Positions 1 to 6,961 of a DNA stretch of 64,000 bases are shown piece after piece (within the stretch, counting starts at the first letter, position 1; every line of letters begins with the position of its first letter). The notes beneath the pieces were generated by a model, which made no database searches, was not told the origin of the DNA, and was given only the letters and a program-made list of their open reading frames with translations. This DNA comes from an uncultured Lachnospiraceae bacterium. GTDB taxonomy: Bacteria > Bacillota > Clostridia > Lachnospirales > Lachnospiraceae. The translations under genes were made by a program, and so were the position numbers. The stretch is taken from NCBI GenBank assembly GCA_910584915.1, contig CAJUDM010000024.1:1-64000 (forward strand), written 5' to 3'.

Positions 1-111
1 CCAGGATCTGGTATCTGGAAAGACGACATTATTTATCATGGCAATCTCACTATATTCTGTGGGATTTTTTATAAAGTTAAAAGAAATGAGACCGTTTCGG
101 TCTTTTTTTAA
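1..111 (+). other. End of an upstream prophage gene (truncated by window edge)
   Basis: The first bases lie upstream of the lysis genes and before a terminator-like hairpin. Two frames are open from the edge: one closes with TAA at 72-74, before the hairpin, and one with TAA at 109-111, inside its T-run. Either could be the tail of a phage structural gene. Too little sequence is present to choose a frame or a family. Confidence 0.3.
89..109 (+). terminator. Rho-independent terminator
   Basis: A six-pair stem, AGACCG with CGGTCT, encloses a three-base loop and is followed by seven T residues. It lies just ahead of the ribosome binding site of the next prophage gene, so it may limit read-through from the structural genes into the lysis genes. 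Confidence 0.55.
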
Positions 112-143
112 TATATAAATATAATTCTAAAGGAGGATTTTTT

Positions 144-902
144 ATGGAAAAAATCAAGATCAGCGGATCCGAGAAGATGTATGAGATTGAAAGTATCATG
201 CCGGCATCCAGAACGGTGACAAAAATCGTATTCCCGGAGGGCGGAGCCATCCCTGAATCATGGGACGGGGATATCCTGATCCATACAGTTGGCGGTATCT
301 ATGTCTCCACGATCATCGGATACAACACGGTATACCGGCAGGAGGGGCAGACGGTGTATCTCTCCAACGATGGCAGCGTATATGTCCCGCCGGCGCCGCC
401 TGAACCGGTACCGGAGCCTGAACCCTATGTGCCAACACTGGAGGAGGTTAAAGCTGCCAAAAAGGCAGAGGTATCTATGATGTGCGAGCAGATCATCTAC
501 GCCGGCATTAATTTAACATTGTCGGACGGTGAGTCATACCATTTTTCACTCACCGAGAAAGACCAGATCAATCTCTTCGGTAAATTGGCACAGCTAAAAG
601 CTGGCGCTGACCAGGTGGAATATCATGCCGATGGTCACCCATGCCAATATTACAGCGTGGAGGACATGACCAATATCGTTGAGTCCTCGATGTGGCACGT
701 GTCTTACCACACGACGTACTGCAATGCTCTCAATATGTGGATCGTCGGGTGCCAGACGGCGGATGAGGTGCAGGAGATCTATTACGGAGCAGATGTGCCG
801 GAGGAGTACAGATCAGAAGTTTTGCAGGAATATCTTATACAGATAGCCGAGATGGCAGGAGGAGACAGAACAGAAAATGAGAGCGAAAAAACTGGTGAGT
901 AA
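144..902 (+). CDS. Prophage tail-region protein (unrecognised family)
   Basis: This 252-residue protein starts at an ATG behind a near-perfect AAAGGAGG (129-136). Residues 80-97 are a proline/glutamate-rich linker (PPAPPEPVPEPEP) joining a small N-terminal domain to a helical C-terminal half. This architecture is common in the last tail or baseplate-accessory genes before the holin in Firmicute siphophages, where DUF4376-like domains occur. The neighbours (membrane protein, holin, endolysin) fix it as a prophage late gene. The 3' end overlaps the next gene by 26 bp. I do not recognise a precise family, and the tail role is inferred from position. Confidence 0.6.
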   Translation: MEKIKISGSEKMYEIESIMPASRTVTKIVFPEGGAIPESWDGDILIHTVGGIYVSTIIGYNTVYRQEGQTVYLSNDGSVYVPPAPPEPVPEPEPYVPTLEEVKAAKKAEVSMMCEQIIYAGINLTLSDGESYHFSLTEKDQINLFGKLAQLKAGADQVEYHADGHPCQYYSVEDMTNIVESSMWHVSYHTTYCNALNMWIVGCQTADEVQEIYYGADVPEEYRSEVLQEYLIQIAEMAGGDRTENESEKTGE

Positions 903-1329
903 GTATATGGCATTATTGCTGATTGGCGGCGGGGCGTATGTGCTCCTAGAGTTGGCTTGGCGGCAGAGGAGCCACTGGACGATGTTTGTGCTTGGGGCGG
1001 TCTGCTTTGTTAGCTTGGGGCTGATCAATGAGCTGATCCCGTGGGATATGCCGTTGTGGTTGCAGATTATTATTGGCTCCTGTATCGTTACAGGACTGGA
1101 ATTTTTGACGGGATGTGTGGTCAATTTGTGGCTCGGATGGGACGTCTGGGACTACAGCATGCTCCCCGGCAATGTGCTTGGGCAGATATGCCCGCAGTTT
1201 TTTGTGCTGTGGATGCCGGTGGCGTGGTTGGCGATCGTGCTGGATGACTGGTTACGGTACTGGTGGTGGAATGAGGAGCATCCGCGATACAATATAGGCC
1301 TTAGTAAGCGGAAGCCGATTTATATTTAG
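877..1329 (+). CDS. Phage-associated membrane protein, putative ABC-transporter type IV (CmpB-like) family
   Basis: This 150-residue protein is mostly hydrophobic, with about four membrane segments (residues 10-27, 34-52, 60-82, 104-124). The stretch around residues 88-105, with W-D-Y-S, a P-x-N and G-Q-I-C, is the signature I associate with the PF06541 putative ABC transporter permease family, which is frequent in gut Firmicutes and their prophages. It ends with a basic C-terminus. It overlaps the gene upstream and precedes the holin, so an accessory role in membrane or lysis functions is possible. The real function is unknown. Confidence 0.6.
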   Translation: MRAKKLVSKYMALLLIGGGAYVLLELAWRQRSHWTMFVLGAVCFVSLGLINELIPWDMPLWLQIIIGSCIVTGLEFLTGCVVNLWLGWDVWDYSMLPGNVLGQICPQFFVLWMPVAWLAIVLDDWLRYWWWNEEHPRYNIGLSKRKPIYI

Positions 1330-1418
1330 AGGGGGGAAGAGGGAAATGATCAGGGATCCTCCGGGAAGGGAGCGAATAGAAAAATATACACAATTAAAGT
1401 CAGAAGGAGAAAGATAAA

Positions 1419-1904
1419 ATGAAAACTGAGAACATTGTAAAAGGGACTGTGACGGCAGTCTCTTCTTTTTTTACGTCAATTCTGGGCATACTGGCGGTGC
1501 CGATAGGGCTGATGGTGCTCAGCAACCTGATTGATTATGGAACGGGGCTGATGGCGTGCAAGTTTAGAGGCGAGAATATCAGCTCCTATAAATCGATCAG
1601 AGGAATCATGAAAAAAGTCTGCATGTGGCTCCTGGTAGCGGTCGGGGCGATCATCGATGTGCTGTTAAAATATGCATCTGAAACGATAGGCATAGCGCTT
1701 CCATTTACATTTCTGGTGGCATGTATCGTTGCCATATGGATCATCTGCAATGAGATTATCAGTATCTTGGAGAATATAAAAGACATGGAAGTGGAACTGC
1801 CGGGATTTTTAGAAAAGCTTACCCGGAACATAAAATCACAGGTAGAGGAGCTGGGGGAGCAGAGGCAGGGCAATATTGAGGCAAAAAGCAGAGAGGGCGA
1901 ATGA
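1419..1904 (+). CDS. Phage holin family protein
   Basis: This 161-residue protein matches the phage_holin_4 / toxin-secretion-lysis holin type. It has a short N-terminus, hydrophobic segments at about residues 12-35, 64-84 and 90-112, and a charged, coiled C-terminal tail. The D-Y-x-T-G motif (residues 39-43) followed by a serine/lysine-rich loop is typical of the family. Holins form inner-membrane holes that release the endolysin. The start is an ATG behind GAAGGAG. The endolysin gene follows after 39 bp, the usual holin-lysin cassette. Confidence 0.85.
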   Translation: MKTENIVKGTVTAVSSFFTSILGILAVPIGLMVLSNLIDYGTGLMACKFRGENISSYKSIRGIMKKVCMWLLVAVGAIIDVLLKYASETIGIALPFTFLVACIVAIWIICNEIISILENIKDMEVELPGFLEKLTRNIKSQVEELGEQRQGNIEAKSREGE

Positions 1905-1913
1905 CCGCCCTCT
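1892..1913 (+). terminator. Intercistronic hairpin over the holin stop codon
   Basis: AGAGGGCG pairs with CGCCCTCT (eight pairs) around a six-base loop that contains the holin TGA stop. There is no T-run, so it is more likely an mRNA-processing or translation-modulating hairpin between holin and endolysin than a true terminator. Confidence 0.45.
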
Positions 1914-1943
1914 TATAGGATAGACAGCAGAAAGGAGCAGATA

Positions 1944-2873
1944 ATGGCAAAAAAAATAGTAGATGTTTCTAGCTACCAGGGGATTATAGACTGGAGGCGG
2001 GTAAAAGCCTCCGGGGTTGACGGTGCAATCCTCAAGATTATCCGGAAAGATTTAAATCCGGATAAGCAATTTGAAAACAACTGGCGGGGATGTGCAGCGG
2101 CAGGAGTACCGGTCGTCGGCGTGTATAACTATTCCTATGCGACGACGCCGGCAAAGGCGAGGACGGATGCAGAAAGAGTGGTATCTATTTTGTCTGGCAG
2201 GAAGGTAAAAGTCTGGATCGACGTAGAGGATAAGATCCAGAAAGGCTTGGGTAGGATGCTCGTTGATATCATCAAAGCATACCAGGCAGTCATAGAGGCC
2301 GTTGGGCTTGAGTTCGGTGTGTATACTGGGCTCTCGTTTTACAACAGCTATATCAAGCGTTACAGCGATCTTATCAATTGCCGTTTTTGGGTGGCGCGAT
2401 ATCCGTCCTCAAAAAAAATGAACGTATCCTCCATGCCTGCGGCGGGAAAGAAACCTATTATCAAGCATATCATGGAAGGATGGCAGTTTACCAGCAAGGC
2501 GGCGGTTCCGGGAATAATCGGGGATGTGGACCTGAACTTGTGGTATGGCATCGCGGGCGGGACACAGACCGTGCAGGATGCCGCATCGCCTACGGTATAT
2601 GGCGGACTGGATTATGCGCCGGTGTTTGACGCGGGATACTACGGTGACCGGTACAGGGATCTGAAAGCCGCTTATGGTAATAATGGGGCGGCACTGTTCA
2701 CCCATTTCATCGTACACGGCATGCGGGAGGGAAGGCAGGCTGTCGATAGCTTTAATGTACAGGCATATCGAGCGCGGTATGGGGACTTGCAGAAAGCCTT
2801 CGGAGATAACCTGCCGCTGTACTATCAGCATTATGTGCAGTTTGGACGGAATGAGAAGCGGAACGCTACATAA
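1944..2873 (+). CDS. Phage endolysin, GH25 lysozyme with two C-terminal wall-binding repeats
   Basis: Residues 1-200 are a glycoside hydrolase family 25 domain. They begin with the conserved D-V-S-S-Y-Q-G strand (Asp7) and include V-Y-N-Y-S-Y and V-W-I-D-V-E-D, which carries the catalytic acidic pair. GH25 enzymes cleave the MurNAc-GlcNAc bond of peptidoglycan. Residues 228-309 hold two related repeats of about 40 residues, with patterns Y-x-D-R-Y-x-D-L-K and Y-x-A-R-Y-G-D-L-Q followed by H-(F/Y)-x-x-x-G-x-x-E. These look like the cell-wall binding repeats of gut Clostridia lysins. It is the last prophage gene; the host chromosome resumes about 25 bp downstream. Confidence 0.9.
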   Translation: MAKKIVDVSSYQGIIDWRRVKASGVDGAILKIIRKDLNPDKQFENNWRGCAAAGVPVVGVYNYSYATTPAKARTDAERVVSILSGRKVKVWIDVEDKIQKGLGRMLVDIIKAYQAVIEAVGLEFGVYTGLSFYNSYIKRYSDLINCRFWVARYPSSKKMNVSSMPAAGKKPIIKHIMEGWQFTSKAAVPGIIGDVDLNLWYGIAGGTQTVQDAASPTVYGGLDYAPVFDAGYYGDRYRDLKAAYGNNGAALFTHFIVHGMREGRQAVDSFNVQAYRARYGDLQKAFGDNLPLYYQHYVQFGRNEKRNAT

Positions 2874-2894
2874 AAAGTATATTCCATTTAATAT

Positions 2895-2930
2895 TCCTAT
2901 CGGAGTGCCGATCTGCCCCATCATATCATG
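2895..2930. other. Probable prophage attachment junction (attL/attR)
   Basis: Phage lysis genes end at 2873 and the host M23 reading frame begins at about 2898. The crossover core should therefore lie in the short stretch covering the G-Q-I-G-T-P-I codons. The exact core cannot be set without the other prophage end. Confidence 0.5.
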
Positions 2931-3566
2931 CCCGAGATGGGGCCTTGCGTAGCCATAACTCCTGGACGCTCCGAAATCGTCATAATCCGTGTAGGGGAAA
3001 TCCGCCGCGATGGGAGAAAAAGCTTTCAATCCGTAGCGCTTCTCCCCATCCATTTCGTATTCTCCGACAAAACCGTCAAGTACCGCGGTATATGCTTCCA
3101 GATAATACGGATAATACTTCAGCTTTTCCGTCAGTTCTTCCATGGATTCCCCCTCCTGCAGTTTTGCGGCGCATTCGTCGATATTCTTTAGCGCCGCTTT
3201 CCCGAAATCGCCGCCCTGGCGTGCCGCAGCATAGGCTAACAGTTCGATCCAGTTCAGATGGATCTCCTCATCCCAGGTGTCGATATCATACTCATAAGCC
3301 TTATTCATTGCCTCCGACGGAACTGTAAAGTCAACCCACTTGATATAGTCTCCAGAAGCTGTCTCCAGAAGTTCTCCCTGCTGATGTTTTTCTAATACCT
3401 CCCAGATCCCGCCCGCGTTTGTCTGTTTTACATCCTGCTTTCCCGCATTTTTTTCCGAGATAAGCCCCATGCCCGCCAGACAGAACAGCGCTGCCAGTTC
3501 AAGCGCCACTCCCGCCCGCAGGAGAAGGCTGTACAGATCCCGTCCGACCCTCCTGTTTTGTCTCAT
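2898..3566 (-). pseudogene. M23 (LytM-type) metallopeptidase, interrupted by prophage integration
   Basis: The minus-strand frame starts at ATG 3566 behind GAAAGGA. It has an N-terminal membrane anchor (residues 13-35), a helical wall-facing region, and the beginning of an M23 domain with the zinc motif H-L-G-H-D followed by G-T-P-I. In intact M23 proteins G-T-P-(V/I) continues into the rest of the beta-barrel and a second H-x-H zinc motif. Here the family resemblance stops after G-T-P-I (codon 2898-2900), and the frame runs antisense into prophage DNA. The 3' part of the gene must lie beyond the other prophage end, outside the window. The fragment lacks half its catalytic site, so it should be inactive unless the prophage excises. 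Confidence 0.75.
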
Positions 3567-3738
3567 TCGGAATATCCTTTCGGCATACTTTCGGGGGTGC
3601 CGGACTGCGGCCTTTGTGTAAAACCCCCTGAACTATCCATACAGTATATGAAAAAACGGTAGCAGACATTCTCTTTATGCCGCTGCCTTTTGATGACAAA
3701 ATGAAAGATACCACTGGCACTTTCGTGTAGGGCATGGT

Positions 3739-4233
3739 ATGATAAAGAGGATGAATAAAGAGGAATGCAGCAGAGTATCTGCCATATGGGAAAGGATAGA
3801 ACGGGATATCAGGCAGCACGGTGCGGGAGTTTTTGCGGTCATTGTACTGTATTTTGTGACGCACGGTGTGTTTGACGCTTTCTGCCCTTCGGTACTTATT
3901 ACCGGGTTTCCCTGCCCCGGATGCGGCATGACACGTGCAGTACTCTGCCTGTTCAGGGGACAGTTTCAGAGGTCCTGGGCGCTGAACCCGGCTGCCGGGC
4001 TGTGGGTCCTGTGGGCGCTCTGGTTTGCTTTTGAGCGTTATATCAGAGGAAGGAAGTGCAGAGGGCTTTCAGGGGCTCTGTGTGCGATCGCCGTGTTTAT
4101 GATCGTCGCCTATACGGTGCGCATGAGGCTGTACTTTCCGGACAGGCCGCCCTATGTATACACAGGAAATAATCTGTTTTCAAAGATGATACCGAATTAC
4201 AGACAGCTGATAAGGCAGCTGCTTGGCAGGTGA
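3739..4233 (+). CDS. DUF2752 membrane protein
   Basis: This 164-residue protein contains the DUF2752 hallmark C-P-G-C-G-M-T-R-A at about residues 56-64, directly after a hydrophobic segment. Further membrane segments lie around residues 80-97 and 112-130. The family is widespread and uncharacterised; the paired cysteines in a membrane setting suggest metal or redox chemistry, but this is not known. The start used is ATG 3739. A second ATG at 3751 is in frame, and neither has an ideal ribosome binding site. It is followed by another membrane protein, and the pair is likely co-transcribed. Confidence 0.8.
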   Translation: MIKRMNKEECSRVSAIWERIERDIRQHGAGVFAVIVLYFVTHGVFDAFCPSVLITGFPCPGCGMTRAVLCLFRGQFQRSWALNPAAGLWVLWALWFAFERYIRGRKCRGLSGALCAIAVFMIVAYTVRMRLYFPDRPPYVYTGNNLFSKMIPNYRQLIRQLLGR

Positions 4234-4302
4234 AGATATGAGTGCTGGCAGCAGTTCAATAAAGAGTATAGAGAATGACAGTAAAAGAAAAGGAGACAGG
4301 AA

Positions 4303-4983
4303 ATGGATAGTTGGAACAATGAACAGAATCATAAAGAATCCGATGTGTCCGTAAGCGGGCAGTTCAGCGGGAATCCTTATCAGGATCAGAATGTGTACGG
4401 ATCGGGACAGAATGCGGGGAACGGCTACGGTCAGCCCAATACTTCGGGCGGTTATGGCCAGCCTCAGAATACTGCAGACAGCTACGGTCGGCCTCAGAAT
4501 ACCGCAGACGCCTATGCTCAGGCTGAGAGCAGCTATGGCAGCAGTCCCCAGAGCGGGGGGAACGGCTACAGCCAGCCGCAGGGAGCTGCAGGCGGTTTCG
4601 GCCAGCCCGGAAACAGCTATGGCCAGTTTCAGAATAATGCGGGTGCAGCAAACGGCTATGGCCAGGCCCAGAATAACTATGCGTACGGTCAGCCCTATGC
4701 GAATTATAATCAACAGTCCTACCGGGGACCAGGATTTACACCGACAGAGATGGAGGAACCGATTGGCGTGGGTGAATGGGCCGGACTTCTGGCACTGGGA
4801 ACCTTTGTGCCCTGTATTGGTGTGATATTGATCCTCGTCTGGGCTTTCGGCAACACGGAGAAAAAGAGCAAAGCGAACTTCTGTAAAGCATTTTTGATTA
4901 TCTGGCTGATCAAATTGGCGGTGACTGCTATCCTGTTTATCATATGGGGCGCGTCCTTCACCGCGATGGTCAGTGAATTTTAG
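4303..4983 (+). CDS. Gly/Tyr/Gln-rich repeat protein with two C-terminal membrane helices
   Basis: Residues 1-140 are low-complexity and built from degenerate repeats of the form Y-G-Q-P-Q-N / N-x-Y-G-Q. Residues 155-226 contain two membrane helices separated by a short lysine-rich loop (E-K-K-S-K-A-N-F-C-K-A). The C-terminal half resembles small two-helix membrane proteins annotated as DUF4190-like; the N-terminal part is probably disordered and cytoplasmic. An ATG behind AAAGGAGAC sets the start. It is co-directional with the DUF2752 gene 69 bp upstream. Its function is unknown. Confidence 0.7.
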   Translation: MDSWNNEQNHKESDVSVSGQFSGNPYQDQNVYGSGQNAGNGYGQPNTSGGYGQPQNTADSYGRPQNTADAYAQAESSYGSSPQSGGNGYSQPQGAAGGFGQPGNSYGQFQNNAGAANGYGQAQNNYAYGQPYANYNQQSYRGPGFTPTEMEEPIGVGEWAGLLALGTFVPCIGVILILVWAFGNTEKKSKANFCKAFLIIWLIKLAVTAILFIIWGASFTAMVSEF

Positions 4984-5047
4984 GATACCGCTCCAGGGAG
5001 ATTTCAAATCCGTCCTGTAACGGCGGCAGCGGAATCCGGCAGGATGC

Positions 5048-5914
5048 CTAACGATCGAAGATGAAACGCCCGGAAGCGCCGCAGGGCAGTATGAGGGAAC
5101 TTTTGGTGACGGGAAGCCCGATCTCGTCAGCTTCCACTCTGCCGCCGAAGCGGGAAGTGAAAACTGTATTCATCATATAGGACAGCACGGCGGGCTGCAG
5201 GCCTGTCGTGTAGGAGTTTAACAGTACGAAGAGGGGATTGTTCGATATGATTTCCGACACAAGTGTCAGAAAAGAGAAGATGCTCTCCTCCATTTTCCAG
5301 ACTTCACCGCCGGGGCCTCTGCCGTAGGACGGAGGGTCCATGATCACAGCGTCATAGCGGTTTCCCCGGCGTATTTCACGCTGAACGAATTTTACGCAGT
5401 CATCCACCAGCCAGCGAATGGGCGCATCTGAAAGGCCGGAGGAGGCTGCGTTTTCTTTTGCCCAGTTCACCATACCTTTGGAGGCGTCCACATGCGTCAC
5501 GCTGGCGCCGGCTTTGGCGGCACAGATCGTAGCGCCCCCGGTGTAGGCGAAAAGATTTAACACTTTTACGGGACGTCCAGCCCGGCTGATCAGTTCAGAG
5601 AACCAGTCCCAGTTGGCCGCCTGTTCCGGGAAAAGGCCGGTGTGCTTAAAGCTGAATGGCTTTAAATGGAAGGTCAGCTCTCTGTAGCGGATGGTCCACT
5701 CTTCGGGCAGATTAAAAAACTCCCACTCGCCGCCGCCTTTGCTGCTTCGGTGGTAATGCCCGTTTCTTTTTTTCCAGCCGCTGTGCTCTTTGGGCGTATC
5801 CCAGATCACCTGCGGATCGGGGCGGACCAGGAGATATTTCCCCCAGCGCTCCAGCTTCTCTCCGGCGGAGGTGTCAATGACTTCATAATCTTTCCAGTTT
5901 TCTGCTGTCCACAT
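5048..5914 (-). CDS. Class I SAM-dependent methyltransferase, RlmI/RlmK C-terminal-domain type
   Basis: The 288-residue protein has SAM motif I N-L-F-A-Y-T-G-G at about residues 121-128, an acidic residue in V-T-H-V-D-A-S, and the catalytic-site motif D-P-P-S-Y-G-R-G at about 190. This is the layout of the Methyltrans_SAM domain of 23S rRNA cytosine-C5 methyltransferases (RlmI, RlmK/L C-terminal part). No N-terminal PUA domain is present, so it is a stand-alone catalytic domain. The substrate is probably rRNA but not proven. Ribosome binding site AAAGGA precedes ATG 5914. Confidence 0.85.
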   Translation of the reverse strand: MWTAENWKDYEVIDTSAGEKLERWGKYLLVRPDPQVIWDTPKEHSGWKKRNGHYHRSSKGGGEWEFFNLPEEWTIRYRELTFHLKPFSFKHTGLFPEQAANWDWFSELISRAGRPVKVLNLFAYTGGATICAAKAGASVTHVDASKGMVNWAKENAASSGLSDAPIRWLVDDCVKFVQREIRRGNRYDAVIMDPPSYGRGPGGEVWKMEESIFSFLTLVSEIISNNPLFVLLNSYTTGLQPAVLSYMMNTVFTSRFGGRVEADEIGLPVTKSSLILPCGASGRFIFDR

Positions 5915-5936
5915 GGGAGGGTTCCTTTCTTACGGT

Positions 5937-6190
5937 GCGATGAACCTTTTTTATATTTGGTGACGTGAGAACAGGAAGCTGATCATTGGCGTATGTTTCA
6001 GCGGCATTTTCTTTTCTTGCCAACAACATATACTCCTGAATCTTTCTAAAATCATCGAGGGCTGCTTACATAACTTCGCTGCCTGTCAGCATATCATCAT
6101 CTGCTTTCTGTATGTCATTTCCAGAATTATCATTTACGACATCATTATATCAAATGGGTTAAACAGTGTAAAGGACAACCGAAAGCCGGA
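5937..6190 (-). pseudogene. Degenerate gene remnant in the methyltransferase-ferritin gap
   Basis: On the minus strand one frame reads like protein on both sides of an in-frame TAA (6066-6068): D-D-D-M-L-T-G-S-E-V-M, stop, then A-A-L-D-D-F-R-K-I-Q-E-Y-M-L-L-A-R and K-E-N-A-A-E-T-Y. It resembles the C-terminal helical part of small clostridial proteins of unknown function that share an I-Q-E-Y-M-L-x-A core (from memory, not searched). There is no start with a ribosome binding site, and the sequence stops resembling protein near the methyltransferase start. I see nothing else in this 320-bp gap except the hairpin repeat at 6203-6232. Confidence 0.35.
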
Positions 6191-6202
6191 GTGGTATCAG
6201 GG

Positions 6203-6232
6203 TGACAGTGAGGCCGAAGGACTGAACTGTCA
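6203..6232. repeat. Dispersed 30-bp hairpin repeat, copy A
   Basis: Arms TGACAGT and ACTGTCA enclose a 16-base centre, GAGGCCGAAGGACTGA. The same layout, with arms ACAGT/ACTGT and a 16-base centre ending in TGA, recurs at 15533-15564 and 60674-60701. It sits just beyond the 3' end of the ferritin-like gene. Confidence 0.55.
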
Positions 6233-6236
6233 TGCG

Positions 6237-6785
6237 TCAAAGTTCCTCCAAAAGCCCCTGCAGCAGCATGATATGATATTCTTCATCCACAATGATCCTT
6301 TTGAGCACAGCGTTCACAAAGACATCCTCTATCATTTTGATATGCGCCGTATACTGTGCGATCGCCTGTTTCTCACTCTCGATATCTGCCAGAAGCATCT
6401 CCCTTGCCCCGGCGGGATTTGACAGATACTGGGGCGTCCACATGCGTGGTTTCCCGCCGCGATATCTGGCTGTGAAATCCACGTTTCCCCCTAACAGGCA
6501 GATCAGTTCCCCGAGTTTTTGCAGGTGCATCATCTCCGCTATGGCGATGCCGAGGATGGCTCTTGCGAGTGGACATAATTCGGCGGAAAGGCGGTTCTCA
6601 TTGCTGATATATTGTGTGATCGCCGTCATTTCCGACACCATGCCGGCGTGGTCTACGCTGAGGAGGTTAGCATAAGCCGGATTTTTTTCGCATACACGGA
6701 CAGGCGGATAAGGCAGATCAGCCATGGCGGGACGAATGCCGGAGAAGCTGCAGCTGTTTTCCCGGAAGGACGTTGTTTCTTTCAT
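6237..6785 (-). CDS. Ferritin-like domain protein
   Basis: This 182-residue four-helix protein carries ferritin-like metal ligands. A Glu lies in the helix with S-E-M-T-A-I-T-Q-Y, an E-x-x-H pair in E-M-M-H-L-Q-K-L-G, a Glu in D-I-E-S-E-K-Q-A-I-A-Q-Y, and E-x-x-H again in D-E-E-Y-H-I-M-L-L. Such di-iron or di-manganese bundles act in metal storage or peroxide handling; some clostridial relatives are coat-associated. ATG 6785 (M-K-E-T-T) has GGAG 11 bases upstream; a TTG at 6791 is possible. Upstream lies the divergent secA promoter. Confidence 0.75.
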   Translation of the reverse strand: MKETTSFRENSCSFSGIRPAMADLPYPPVRVCEKNPAYANLLSVDHAGMVSEMTAITQYISNENRLSAELCPLARAILGIAIAEMMHLQKLGELICLLGGNVDFTARYRGGKPRMWTPQYLSNPAGAREMLLADIESEKQAIAQYTAHIKMIEDVFVNAVLKRIIVDEEYHIMLLQGLLEEL

Positions 6786-6856
6786 GATCAATATATCTCC
6801 GATAAGTTTTATTGTTATGATATGCGGGATGGCGGGAAAGGTTCCGCGATTTTTAG

Positions 6857-6885
6857 TTGAACACCCTGCCGTTTTCTGCTATAAT
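6857..6885 (+). promoter_or_regulatory. Sigma-A-type promoter of secA
   Basis: TTGAAC, a 17-base spacer and TATAAT with an upstream TGC (extended -10) lie 77 bp before the secA start. This is the clearest vegetative promoter in the window. Confidence 0.75.
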
Positions 6886-6961
6886 GTTTTAATCTGGGTT
6901 TAGTATGCCTGCAGGATATCCGGATATCTGCCCGCAGGCTGCGGTTAAACGGAGGCAAAAC

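Noticed and set aside
2409..2897. Extension of the M23 peptidase frame into prophage DNA
   Set aside because: The reading frame stays open by chance antisense to the endolysin gene and shows no M23 features beyond G-T-P-I.
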